Source: Lumbricus rubellus
Lineage: Eukaryota > Annelida > Clitellata > Crassiclitellata > Lumbricidae
Direction of reading: 5' to 3'
Length of the DNA stretch: 64,000 bases
Assembly (NCBI GenBank): GCA_945859605.1
Contig: OX243811.1
Span: 58,563,766 to 58,627,765 of the forward strand
Part shown: positions 1-8,774 of the stretch, piece after piece
Layout of the letters: the number at the start of each line of letters is the position of its first letter
How positions within the stretch are numbered: the stretch's first letter is position 1
Notes under the pieces: model-generated
Seen by the model: the letters and a program-made list of their open reading frames with translations, nothing else
The model's database searches: none
Told to the model about the DNA's origin: nothing
Position numbers and translations under genes: made by a program

Positions 1-973
1 AGCTACAACGATGCTCGGTTTACTTACGTATCCAAACGATTTTCAGCTGACTCAAGGCTTAAATCAGCTGTGGTATAAAGACACTGGAGCGACTGCTGTT
101 ATTGCGGACAACCCCGGATTTGCCACTAGACAAAGCTTTCTCATTCGCAAACCAAACACTAAAGGAATGTTCAGCTTTATTGTTCCGTTGAAGCATATTT
201 TCGGGTTTTGCGATGATTACGACAAGATTATTTACGGCTTCAAACAGACGCTGACTTTAGTTCGTAAAGCGGACGATGATGCCATATTCCGAGATAACGC
301 TGCAGCTGCTGGAAAAGTTGCGATAAACAAAATTTCATGGTTTATTCCGCACGTTATTCCTTCCGATATGGAACGAATGCAGTTGTATAAGACAATTGAA
401 TCGAAATTAACGTTACCAGTTGCGTATAGAGCTCGTCAATGCGACACAATAACAGTTCCTCAATCGACAAGTTTTAGTTGGCGTTTGAGCGTTAAAACTT
501 CACCGGAGAAACCTAGATATATCATCGTTGGATTTCAGACGGACCGTAGCGGTAATCAGGAAAGTAACCCGTCGCTATTTAATCACTGCGACCTTAAGAA
601 CATATATGTGATGATGAATCAAGAAAGATATCCAGCTGTCGACCATAACCTGTCGTTTCCTAATCAACAATTCTCCAGAGCGTACAGAGACGCGTCCTCC
701 TTTAGTCAAAAATTCTATGGTATGGATAAGTTGATTACCCAAAGCAATATAACACCTGTAGATTATAAAGAATTATACCCGTTGTTCGTGTTCGATGTAA
801 GCAAACAATCCGAGCGTTTGAAATCTTCAGTCGTTGATATTCAAATTAAGGCTCTTTTCAATGCAGCAGTGCCAGCCGACACAGAAGCGTATGCTGTCGT
901 AATTTCAGATAGGTTGCTGCAGTTCCAATCGGATGGACAGAAAATGAGTGTAGTGTATGGAAAATTGATTTAA
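1..973 (+). CDS. Probable double jelly-roll major capsid protein, C-terminal part (virus-like element)
   Basis: The reading frame is open to the left window edge; the first ATG is at 11, so the true N-terminus may lie upstream and the 320 residues seen may be only the C-terminal part. The protein is rich in beta-strand-like segments and Phe/Tyr, with no signal peptide or membrane segment. The stretch PRYIIVGFQ, followed by FNHCDLKNIYV and a Y-P pair, looks to me like the second jelly roll of the capsid proteins of Polinton/adintovirus-type elements. It lies immediately upstream of polymerase and protease genes on the same strand, which fits a structural gene. The capsid call rests on family resemblance and context; a structure prediction showing a jelly roll would settle it. 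Confidence 0.55.
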   Translation, partial: ATTMLGLLTYPNDFQLTQGLNQLWYKDTGATAVIADNPGFATRQSFLIRKPNTKGMFSFIVPLKHIFGFCDDYDKIIYGFKQTLTLVRKADDDAIFRDNAAAAGKVAINKISWFIPHVIPSDMERMQLYKTIESKLTLPVAYRARQCDTITVPQSTSFSWRLSVKTSPEKPRYIIVGFQTDRSGNQESNPSLFNHCDLKNIYVMMNQERYPAVDHNLSFPNQQFSRAYRDASSFSQKFYGMDKLITQSNITPVDYKELYPLFVFDVSKQSERLKSSVVDIQIKALFNAAVPADTEAYAVVISDRLLQFQSDGQKMSVVYGKLI

Positions 974-989
974 AGAATACTTATATATT

Positions 990-1319
990 ATGAAGCTACC
1001 AGAGCTTAGAATGTTAGCCAAGCATCACGATGTTACAGGCACTTCGCATCTCAACAAACCTCAAATGATAGCTGTATTGATTGAAAAGAATATTCTTCCG
1101 ACGGACTACAAGTCTGTGTCATATCGACATGACACGTTGGGTAGTATCAGGAAACAACCGAGAAGAGTAGATATTATAGATCGAGAGACTGGCGTTATTA
1201 CCTCGTATCCATCGATGTATAAAGCTGCTAAGGCGTATGGTCAGAGTGCTGGTATAATAGCTTATCATAACGGAAATGTCTGGAGAGATAGATACGAAAT
1301 TAAAGTGTTTGAGAGATAG
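990..1319 (+). CDS. Small SAP-like plus NUMOD1-like DNA-binding protein
   Basis: This is a 109-residue basic protein. Residues 1-35 (KLPELRMLAK, then HLNKPQMIAVLIE) look like a SAP/Rho-N-type helix-extended-helix DNA-binding module. Residues 60-105 (VDIIDRETGVITSYPSMYKA, then AYGQSAG) resemble the NUMOD1-type modular DNA-binding repeat found on homing-endonuclease tails. No nuclease motif is visible. It starts 17 nt after the capsid-like stop, with a TATATATT run just before the ATG. A role in binding the element's own DNA or regulating its genes is inference. Confidence 0.5.
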   Translation: MKLPELRMLAKHHDVTGTSHLNKPQMIAVLIEKNILPTDYKSVSYRHDTLGSIRKQPRRVDIIDRETGVITSYPSMYKAAKAYGQSAGIIAYHNGNVWRDRYEIKVFER

Positions 1320-1398
1320 AATGATTTGCAATTAAAGTGTTCCGATAAGTGGATCTTCGATCTCACATGTATTAATATTTTTGCGTGGTAAAAATAAA

Positions 1399-2005
1399 AT
1401 GGATTTAAAGAAAAGTAGTTTAAGAAACATGAACCATGTTGAACACTTGCTCGACTCATCGGTTCCTGACATTAAGGTTCCTACGCTTACACCCACACCT
1501 GGTAAGTACAAACCAGTAGCGCCTAAGAGAAAATACAAAAATAGGGTTAGATCCAAATTAAATGATTTTGCGGATTGGCTACTTAGTTATGTGCCTGAAC
1601 GAGACACTAAAGTCGTAAATGAAAAACTCGAATCGTTGAGGTCAACTGTTTCCAGGATATTTGATAAAATTAAAATTCTAGAAACGGCGTCGGCTATTAA
1701 AGGATTCACGAAGCAGTATAGAATAGATGGAATTAATGGAATGGATGCCTCGTCGTTTCTTGATTTCGTCAGACCGCAGGTAGTACATCTGTTGTCGAAC
1801 AATCGCCAGACAAAGACTAATTTAGTTCTTACTTGTACTATGGAACGAGTAGATATGAAATCTGGAATAGTGACTTCTGAGGATATACCATTCGTTTCCA
1901 GGGCAGAAGTTATTTTAGAAGCAACCGACTTGAATGAAATATACAGCAGAAAGAAAGACAAAATCATGGAGTCTATTGCTAGTTTTCAGATGCAAGGAAG
2001 TAATT
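1399..2005 (+). pseudogene. Family B DNA polymerase, 5' part of a gene split by an insertion
   Basis: The frame opens at ATG 1399, after an AT-rich leader, and reads about 200 residues before a retrotransposon fragment interrupts it. It holds a basic proline-rich start (VAPKRKYKNRVRSK) and an alpha/beta segment without recognised motifs. The frame on the far side of the insert (from 2663) continues in the same codon phase once one copy of the 14-bp duplicated target is discounted, so this is the N-terminal region of the same polymerase. With the insert in place the frame runs into foreign sequence and stops at 2028, so the gene is broken here. Confidence 0.75.
1992..2005. repeat. Target-site duplication, left copy (14 bp)
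   Basis: GCAAGGAAGTAATT here is repeated exactly at 2663-2676, bracketing the RTE-like insert. Its length is typical of target-primed reverse transcription. Confidence 0.9.
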
Positions 2006-2662
2006 CTTCTTCTTTCCCTTCAGGCTAGAATTATTCCCTCTGGCGAGGGGTCAGCCACTCGGATCCTTCTCCTCCACTTGTCTCTGCTTCCAGTGTCTTC
2101 TTTCTTCAGTTTGAGCAGCTTCAGGTCCTGTTGTATGACGTCCTCCCATCTTTTCTTCTGTCGTCCCCGACTGCGTCGACCATATACCTCCGCTTGCATG
2201 ATTCTTTTTACACAGCTATTCTCCTCTTTTCTCATCACGTGTCCATACCACCTCAGCCTGATCTCTCGTGCCTTGTCAGTGATGCACGCCACACCGAGCT
2301 TCTTCCTGATGTCATCACTTCGTTTCCTGTCTTTCAGTGATATTCCAAGCATCCATCGCAGCATTCTCATCTCTGTTCTTTCCAGCAGTTTCTCGTCTCT
2401 TTTCGTTAACGCCCAGGCCTCTGCTCCATATAGCATTACCGGCCTTATCATTGTTTTGTAGATTTTTCCCTTTAGGTGGGTTGGCATTTTGAAGTCGCAC
2501 AGCACTCCTGATAATTCTCTCCACTTCTGCCACGCTACTTTGATTCTGTTCCTGACATCCTGTTCACATCCTCCCTGCGCATTCATCGTCGATCCCAGGT
2601 ATTTAAACGTTTCCACCTGCTTCAGTGGTTCTCCTGTGGTGCTCTTTATCTCCACAGTCTCC
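2006..2662 (-). mobile_element. 5'-truncated RTE-like non-LTR retrotransposon inside the polymerase gene
   Basis: The minus strand encodes about 200 residues of a reverse-transcriptase C-terminal region: FKYLGSTMNAQGG, then MLYGAEAW, then LRWYGHVMR and GRRSRGRQKKRW. This is the usual tail of RTE-type endonuclease-reverse transcriptases. The element's 3' end, at the low-coordinate side, ends in an AAG-AAG-AAG run (minus strand), as RTE elements often end in short tandem repeats. The 5' end is truncated, so the fragment cannot move itself. The flanking 14-bp duplication shows it arrived by retrotransposition, not rearrangement. Confidence 0.88.
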
Positions 2663-2676
2663 GCAAGGAAGTAATT
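2663..2676. repeat. Target-site duplication, right copy (14 bp)
   Basis: Exact second copy of the 1992-2005 sequence, at the 5'-truncated end of the RTE-like insert. Confidence 0.9.
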
Positions 2677-5600
2677 GGAGATTTAAAACTGTTGTAAAAT
2701 TAGATATCAATACGGTAAAATATACCCCCTTAAGAGGTAGTTCTTACATTCCGCTTCCCAACTTTTTAGCTAATAAAAAGGCTATTATAAATATGAAAAA
2801 CGACGACGAAGAATGCTTCAAATGGTGTATCACTAGAGCTTTGAATCCGGTTGTGAAAAATCCGGAAAAAATAACGAAAGCTTTGACAGAACAATCGAAA
2901 AAACTTAATTGGAGTGGTATTGAGTTTCCGGTAGCGACTCATGCTAATGTGATAGGTAGGTTCGAGAGAAATAATAATATTAATGTTAATGTATTCGGTT
3001 ATGAAAAAGAAGTATACCCGCTTTATCTGTCTAAGTGTGAAAGTAGTATTGATCTTTTGCTTATATCTGATGGAGAAAAAAAACATTATTGCTGGATCAA
3101 GAATTTTAACAGATTGATGAGATTTCGGACTAATTCGATGTATTATTGTAAAAGGTGTATGAATGGTTTCACAACGACAGGAGCGCTTAAAAACCATAAT
3201 GAGTACTGCAAACTCCATAACGCACAAAAAATAGAAATGCCACCACCAGGAACTATGCTAAGTTTTAAAAATTATAACAATTCTATGAGGGTTCCGTTTA
3301 TAGTCTACGCAGATTTCGAGTCTTTTGTGAAGCCAATAGACACTTGTCAACCAAATCCAGAGTTGTCGTACACTAATAAATATCAAAAGCATACTCCTAG
3401 CTCCTTTTGTTACCACATAAAATGTTTCGACGATAGTGTATATTCTCAAGATCCTGTGACGTTTACGGCTGAAAGCGAAGATGATGATGTTGGTCAAATA
3501 TTTGTAGATAAACTAGAAGAGAATATAAAACAAATATATAATCAATTTAAATTCCCTAAGAAGATGATATTTACAGAAGAGGACAAGAAGTGTTTTGATG
3601 GAGCTACTATATGCCATATCTGTGAAAAACCGTTGGGCGAAGACCGAGTGAGAGATCACTGTCATCTTAGCGGTAAATTTAGAGGGGCTGCTCATAACAT
3701 TTGTAATGTAAACTATAAAGTCCCCAAGTTTTTCCCTGTAGTGTTTCATAATCTTTCCGGGTACGATTGTCATCTGTTCATTAAGAAACTGAGAGGTAAT
3801 AATGGAGAGAAAATTAATTGCATACCTAATAACGAGGAAAAGTATATATCTTTTAGCAGAGAGGTCGTTGTTGATAAGTTTGTAAATAAAGAGGGAAAAG
3901 AGATTACCGTCAAGCGACAACTGCGTTTTATCGACAGTTTTAAATTTATGGCTTCTAGTCTTGATGCTTTATCGAGGAACCTAAGCAAAGACCAGTGTAA
4001 AAATATTGGGAAACGATATACTGGAAAGAAGCTCGATCTTTTGCTGAGAAAAGGCATATATCCTTATGACTACGTCGATTCATTTACTACCTTTAATGAA
4101 ACCGAACTACCACCAAAATCCGCATTCTATTCTAAGCTAAATGATTCGAATATTAGCGATGAAGACAACGAGCATGCAAAAACGGTATGGAAGGAATTTG
4201 GATGCAAAACATTCAGAGAATATCACGATTTATACAACGTTTCGGATGTTCTGTTACTTGCCGATGTTTTCGAAAACTTTAGAGATGTGTGTATGAAGAA
4301 CTATACGCTTGACCCTGCATGGTACTTTACATCTCCTGGTTTAGCCTGGGATGCCGCTTTAAAATTGACAGGCGTGAAATTGGAGTTATTGAATGATTAT
4401 GATATGATTCTGATGCTTAGGCAAGGGATGAGAGGAGGAGTGAGCACAATATCAAATCGTTACGGGAAAGCGAATAATAAATATATGAGCGATTTCAATA
4501 GTAACGAAAATTCTACATTTATTACTTACCTGGATGCGAATAATCTATATGGATGGGCTATGATCAAAAATTTACCTACTCACGGGTTCAAATGGATGAA
4601 CGAAGATGAATTAAATAATTGGAGAAGTATTCCATGCATATTGGAAGTTGATTTGGAATATCCTAAAGAGTTACACGACCTGCATAACGATTTTCCGTTA
4701 GCCCCCGAAAGCATTGAGATTAACAAAGTCAAAAAGTTAATTCCAAACTTAAACCATAAAAAGAAGTATGTGCTGCATTACGATAATCTGAAGCTGTATG
4801 AGAGCTTGGGTTTGAAAATAACAAAAGTGCATAGAGGTGTACTATTCGAAGAAAGTGATTGGTTGAAAAAGTATATCGATTTAAATACAGCTCTTAGAAC
4901 GAAAGCTACTAATGACTTTGAGAAAGACTTTTTCAAGTTAATGAATAACAGTGTCTTTGGAAAAACTTGTGAGAACATTGAAAACCGTGTTGATGTAGAG
5001 TTAGTGTGTCAAGAGGAGAGGGCTATTGAACTAGCCGCTAAACCTAATTATGAGAGATGTACTATTTTCGATGAAAATCTAATAGCCGTTCACATGAAAA
5101 AAACTAAATTGTACTATAATAAACCTATATATCTTGGCATGTGTATATTAGACTTGAGCAAAACGTTGATGTATGAATTTCATTACAATTACATCAAGGA
5201 TAAATACGGAAATAGAGCTAAATTATTATTTACCGATACAGATTCTTTGACATACGAAATTAAAACTGAAGACTTTTACTCAGATATCGCAGGCGATATT
5301 AAGACTCGATTCGACACGAGTGAATACCCGAGAGATCATCCATCTGGTATTGAGGTTGGAGTAAATAAAAAAGTTATTGGAATGTTCAAGGATGAAGCTA
5401 GTGGGAAACAGATAAAAGAATTTATTGGACTCAGAGCAAAGTTGTATTCTTATAAGATGGCTGCTGGAGATGAGCACAAGAAATGTAAAGGTATTAAGAA
5501 GAATGTTGTCCAGAAAACTATTACTCACGAAGATTATAAAGACTGTTTATTTACTAAAAAAGAACAACAACGAACGATGAATGTTATTAGATCTTATCAT

Positions 5601-5696
5601 CACGATATTTATACAGAAGAAATTAATAAAGTTGCATTATCTGCAGATGACGATAAACGGGTAATAATGGAGGATGGAATTCATACTTTGGCATAA
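2664..5696 (+). CDS. polB: Protein-primed-type family B DNA polymerase, main part (Polinton/adintovirus-like)
   Basis: About 1,010 residues carry the exonuclease and polymerase signatures in order. A C2H2-like finger (YYCKRCMNGF...H...YC) lies at 3145-3210. Exo I is YADFES (acidic residues at 3312 and 3318). A Cys/His cluster (CHICEKPLG...DHCHLSG) at about 3610-3715 resembles endonuclease VII-type zinc nucleases. Exo II is HNLSGYD near 3750. Polymerase motif A is LDANNLYGWA near 4530, motif B KLMNNSVFGKT near 4940, and motif C FTDTDS near 5235. No key acid is missing in what I read. The enzyme would replicate the element's linear DNA. The 5' part of the gene is separated by the RTE-like insert, so the chromosomal copy cannot make the full protein. 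Confidence 0.9.
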   Translation, partial: QGSNWRFKTVVKLDINTVKYTPLRGSSYIPLPNFLANKKAIINMKNDDEECFKWCITRALNPVVKNPEKITKALTEQSKKLNWSGIEFPVATHANVIGRFERNNNINVNVFGYEKEVYPLYLSKCESSIDLLLISDGEKKHYCWIKNFNRLMRFRTNSMYYCKRCMNGFTTTGALKNHNEYCKLHNAQKIEMPPPGTMLSFKNYNNSMRVPFIVYADFESFVKPIDTCQPNPELSYTNKYQKHTPSSFCYHIKCFDDSVYSQDPVTFTAESEDDDVGQIFVDKLEENIKQIYNQFKFPKKMIFTEEDKKCFDGATICHICEKPLGEDRVRDHCHLSGKFRGAAHNICNVNYKVPKFFPVVFHNLSGYDCHLFIKKLRGNNGEKINCIPNNEEKYISFSREVVVDKFVNKEGKEITVKRQLRFIDSFKFMASSLDALSRNLSKDQCKNIGKRYTGKKLDLLLRKGIYPYDYVDSFTTFNETELPPKSAFYSKLNDSNISDEDNEHAKTVWKEFGCKTFREYHDLYNVSDVLLLADVFENFRDVCMKNYTLDPAWYFTSPGLAWDAALKLTGVKLELLNDYDMILMLRQGMRGGVSTISNRYGKANNKYMSDFNSNENSTFITYLDANNLYGWAMIKNLPTHGFKWMNEDELNNWRSIPCILEVDLEYPKELHDLHNDFPLAPESIEINKVKKLIPNLNHKKKYVLHYDNLKLYESLGLKITKVHRGVLFEESDWLKKYIDLNTALRTKATNDFEKDFFKLMNNSVFGKTCENIENRVDVELVCQEERAIELAAKPNYERCTIFDENLIAVHMKKTKLYYNKPIYLGMCILDLSKTLMYEFHYNYIKDKYGNRAKLLFTDTDSLTYEIKTEDFYSDIAGDIKTRFDTSEYPRDHPSGIEVGVNKKVIGMFKDEASGKQIKEFIGLRAKLYSYKMAAGDEHKKCKGIKKNVVQKTITHEDYKDCLFTKKEQQRTMNVIRSYHHDIYTEEINKVALSADDDKRVIMEDGIHTLA

Positions 5697-5748
5697 GGTC
5701 ACTACTCGTTGAAAATTTTTAATTAATGTTTATAGGCCTATTAAATAA

Positions 5749-6171
5749 ATGAGCGTCAAACAAATCGATGTTTGTGGAGTAGTGCTACCGAATCATCCGT
5801 TAACGAATTTTGAATTATTGGATGCCGCGAAGAAGCTGAATATTCCGAATTTTAGAGGCGTTTTCGTGCGAGACGAGCTGCCGAATAAACCTAGACGGAT
5901 TGAATGTGGGATATTGAATCTAGATGATTCTAAAGGAACCGGTCAGCATTGGTGCTCTTTCTTAAAGAGCGGTAATGAGAAAATATATTTCGATAGTTAC
6001 GGCCTTCCTCCCCCTCTGGAACTGATAAAGTATTTACGCCGTCCAGTGTTATATAACAGTGAGCGAATACAACCCGATAACGAAGTATTTTGTGGTCATT
6101 TGTGTCTGTATGTGACGAAGATGGTGGGTGATGGAATGAATTTCCAAGAAGTTATAAATGGCTTGCATTAA
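5749..6171 (+). CDS. Adenain-like cysteine protease (Polinton/adintovirus type)
   Basis: This 140-residue protein has the Ulp1/adenain-type order of catalytic residues: His in GTGQHWCSF, Asp in IYFDSYG and Cys in FCGHLCLYV. Its length is close to the small proteases of this group. In adenoviruses and Polintons the enzyme cleaves virion proteins during maturation. It starts 52 nt after the polymerase stop. Its TAA is part of the conserved GCATTAAAAATTATT box that also precedes the second fibre gene. Confidence 0.8.
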   Translation: MSVKQIDVCGVVLPNHPLTNFELLDAAKKLNIPNFRGVFVRDELPNKPRRIECGILNLDDSKGTGQHWCSFLKSGNEKIYFDSYGLPPPLELIKYLRRPVLYNSERIQPDNEVFCGHLCLYVTKMVGDGMNFQEVINGLH

Positions 6172-6200
6172 AAATTATTTTATATAAATATATATATATA
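6165..6200 (+). promoter_or_regulatory. Conserved AT-rich intergenic box upstream of fibre gene 1
   Basis: GCATTAAAAATTATT followed by a TATATAA-rich run leads directly into the ATG at 6201. The same box recurs at 6966-6989 before the second fibre gene. It may be a promoter/terminator unit of the element; this is inferred from conservation outside the coding sequence. Confidence 0.5.
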
Positions 6201-6962
6201 ATGCCTGTCGATAAATTCGGTCACACCGCTGCTGGAGGAACATCACGAAGAGTAATCGCTGGAGGTGTAACTCTTAGTCAAATAAATGCTAATTTTCTTC
6301 GATGTGATGGAGCAAATCTGCCGACTGGAAATTTAAAAATGAATGGACATGTGATAAAAGGTCTCCCAGTAACGAATACTTCGACAGCAGGAATGGATGA
6401 AGCTTTAAGTAGGGGACAAGCTATTGATTTGATAACGAATCACGATGACTCTCCGTCCAACGATAATCATTTGACGAATAAGAAATACGTTGATGAACAA
6501 GTTACAAAGTACGTCGATAAATCTCTAAAAAAGTGCCATGTTGGATATATTCCTCCCTTGGAAGCTGATGAAAGTGTGACAGGATTCGTTGCTAGTGCCA
6601 GTGCTTGTTATAACGAAAACAAAGCCTACCATGCTTTCACTAATCTCACCGACGATGTTAACGCAGCTTGGGTTTCGGGTGAAGATAAAACTGTTTGGTT
6701 ACAAATTAAATGTCCTGAGCCAGTTAAAATTTGGAGAATTGTTTTGAAAAAAGAAAATGTATCTTATTTCGATTTATACGCTAGCAATGATGGAGTAGTG
6801 TTTGCATTCTTATCTTATTCTTCAAGAACTTTTGAAGATACAGTTTTAAATATTTCTACTACGGATGCATATCAATATTACAGAGTTACATCTACATGGC
6901 AAAGGGAAGATAATCTTATACGAAAGATTCAGGTAATGCAATTATATGTATACGATGACTAA
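6201..6962 (+). CDS. Fibre-like adhesin 1 with discoidin-like C-terminal head
   Basis: This is a 253-residue protein. Residues 1-110 (MPVDKFGHTA, GGVTLSQINANFL, TGNLKMNGHVIKGLP, LTNKKYVDEQV) form a repetitive, tail-fibre-like shaft start seen in phage and viral fibres. Residues 115-253 (ASASACYNENKAYHAFTNL, then VWLQIKCPEPVKIWRI, then FDLYASNDG) match the pattern of a galactose-binding/discoidin-like beta-sandwich. No signal peptide is visible. The protein is probably a virion surface fibre of the element; host-attachment function is inference. It shares its N-terminal half with the next gene but not its head. Confidence 0.6.
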   Translation: MPVDKFGHTAAGGTSRRVIAGGVTLSQINANFLRCDGANLPTGNLKMNGHVIKGLPVTNTSTAGMDEALSRGQAIDLITNHDDSPSNDNHLTNKKYVDEQVTKYVDKSLKKCHVGYIPPLEADESVTGFVASASACYNENKAYHAFTNLTDDVNAAWVSGEDKTVWLQIKCPEPVKIWRIVLKKENVSYFDLYASNDGVVFAFLSYSSRTFEDTVLNISTTDAYQYYRVTSTWQREDNLIRKIQVMQLYVYDD

Positions 6963-6965
6963 TCT

Positions 6966-6989
6966 GCATTAAAAATTATTATATATAAA
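6966..6989 (+). promoter_or_regulatory. Conserved AT-rich intergenic box upstream of fibre gene 2
   Basis: Second copy of GCATTAAAAATTATT plus ATATATAAA, ending at the ATG of the second fibre gene. Here it lies wholly outside coding sequence, which argues that it is conserved for regulation. Confidence 0.5.
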
Positions 6990-8063
6990 ATGCCCGTCGA
7001 TAAATTTGGTCACACCGATGTTGGTTCATCACAAAGAGTAATCGCTGGAGGTGTCACTCTTAGTCAAGTAAATGCTAGTTTTCTTCGATTGGATGGAGCA
7101 AACATCGCGACTGGAAATTTAAAAATGGGTGGTCACAAAATTAAAGGACTACCAACAACGAAACCTTTGACAGCAGCAATGGATGAGGCTTTAAGTTGGG
7201 GTCAAGCCATTGATTTGATAACGAATCACGACGATTCTCCGTCCAACGATAATCATTTGACGAATAAGAAATACGTTGATGAACAAGTTACATTGAAGGT
7301 GTCTAAAACTGGTGATACCATGACTGGTGATCTAATCTTAAACGTTGGCTCCGATCGTCTGCGTTCAATGGGTTGTAAGGACTTGAGAGGAGAAAATAAA
7401 GAATTCACTATTTTCTTAGGTAGTATACGAAATAAACTACAATGTTCGTTAAACAATCCTATTACATTACAATCGATGGATGGATTTCGTTTTAGAATAA
7501 ACAATGAAATCATGTTAGAGATGGTTAAGTCACTCGATGGCACTCCTCCGTCTAAAATAAATGTGTATAAGTCCATCTTTATGCATGATGCTTACATTAC
7601 AGGACTACACGAACCCAACAACGCCAGCGATGCAGCTACGAAGCAGTATGTAGATTCTATCTCAATCGGTCCCGCGCTTAGCATTCATTCTTTAACTTGG
7701 CAATTCTTAATCGCTAAAACTCACACAAGAGTTACTTTCGATAGTGTAAGATTCAAAACCGATGGTGTCATAAGTGCGGGACTGACCCGTTTCACTCCCG
7801 GTAAAGCCGGATACTATTTCGTTTCGACGTACATAGAATTTGGTAACAGTAGTACCGCTCCTGGTAACGTCTACCTGTATAGAAATGGGGCGAATTACAT
7901 GCAAATTGCGGGCGGAGGGGGAACGGGAGCTGCGTTTAACAATTCAACCGGTAGTTGCATAATTTTCGTAACCAATACCGATTTTCTCGAGATATTCGCT
8001 TATTCGCACATCGCACTAAATATATTAGCTAGAGACTTTTCGGCAGTATTCTTACGACCTTAA
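6990..8063 (+). CDS. Fibre-like adhesin 2 with C1q/TNF-like C-terminal head
   Basis: This is a 357-residue paralogue of the preceding gene. Residues 1-105 are nearly the same (MPVDKFGHTD, GGVTLSQVNASFL, LTNKKYVDEQV). A longer shaft follows, with phage-fibre-like units such as VSKTGDTMTGDLIL and ITGLHEPNNASDAATKQYVD. Residues 230-357 (FTPGKAGYYFVSTYI, VYLYRNGANY, FLEIFAYSH, FSAVFLRP) have the strand order and glycine/aromatic pattern of a C1q/TNF-like jelly roll. It is the last gene before the element's unseen right end. Receptor binding is inferred. Confidence 0.62.
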   Translation: MPVDKFGHTDVGSSQRVIAGGVTLSQVNASFLRLDGANIATGNLKMGGHKIKGLPTTKPLTAAMDEALSWGQAIDLITNHDDSPSNDNHLTNKKYVDEQVTLKVSKTGDTMTGDLILNVGSDRLRSMGCKDLRGENKEFTIFLGSIRNKLQCSLNNPITLQSMDGFRFRINNEIMLEMVKSLDGTPPSKINVYKSIFMHDAYITGLHEPNNASDAATKQYVDSISIGPALSIHSLTWQFLIAKTHTRVTFDSVRFKTDGVISAGLTRFTPGKAGYYFVSTYIEFGNSSTAPGNVYLYRNGANYMQIAGGGGTGAAFNNSTGSCIIFVTNTDFLEIFAYSHIALNILARDFSAVFLRP

Positions 8064-8774
8064 TTTTTAACTGGTTTTAACTGGTGTATTAGCTGATTGT
8101 TTCTTCAATGGAAAACACCCCTAGATTATGTTTTAACACCATTTAAACTTAATTTATCTTCAATATCAGGTTTCTTAACAAATAGCTAAGTAATTAATTA
8201 TGCATCAGGAAAATAATAAAAGACCCCAAAAAAGAAGAGGAGGAATCAGGAAATAATAAAAGACCTCTTGGTCGACAGTCCAGCGCGCTAACCACTGTAC
8301 TACCGAGCACCCCCCCTCAGGAAATAATAAAAGACATCCAGAAAATTAAAAAGACATCTACTTACATTGTATCTGTGTGTTGTCTAATATAGTTCAGCAA
8401 AGTGTGAAATGGATCAATAAAATTGATAGAATAATCTGTTGGATTTATCGAACGGATACGCATAATGAAACTACCGTGTTCTAAATTATCAGAACAGATG
8501 AGGCTACGATATTCATGGTCTTATGCTGAATAATAACAACATTTTAGATATCATAGCACCGCTTGATACGTGTTATGTAACTTATGTTGAGGGTAGGCTA
8601 CTATAGCTTCAAGTGTCAATTGCTAGCGCAGATGGCATTAATATTAATATAAAATCATTTATGAAAGCCTTAATACACAGCCTGCTAGAAAGGCGGTTCC
8701 ACATTTTTATGTCGGTACAGAACATAGACCCTATTAATAGGCTATTACAATATTAAAATTATGTTTGTTGTCAG
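8064..8774. other. Right flank of the virus-like element; no gene seen
   Basis: AT-rich sequence with no supported coding region. It holds three copies of a short A-rich word (CAGGAAATAATAAAAGAC-like, near 8204, 8246 and 8319) and a tRNA-like fragment (8270-8312). The right terminus of the element should lie here, but I could not identify an inverted repeat or target duplication. Confidence 0.5.
8270..8312 (-). repeat. tRNA-like (SINE head) fragment
   Basis: On the minus strand it reads GGTGCTCGGTAGTACAGTGG then TTAGCGCGCTGGACTGTCG, which resembles a tRNA D-arm and anticodon arm with an A-box. There is no 3' half or B-box, so it is a fragment, not a tRNA gene. Confidence 0.35.

Noticed and set aside
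1119..1967. Minus-strand frames across the virus-like element's 5' genes
   Set aside because: Shadows of the + strand genes, which have the coherent motifs and gene order.
8064..8774. Terminal inverted repeat of the virus-like element
   Set aside because: No sequence here pairs with anything near the left edge; the left terminus is outside the window, so it cannot be judged.
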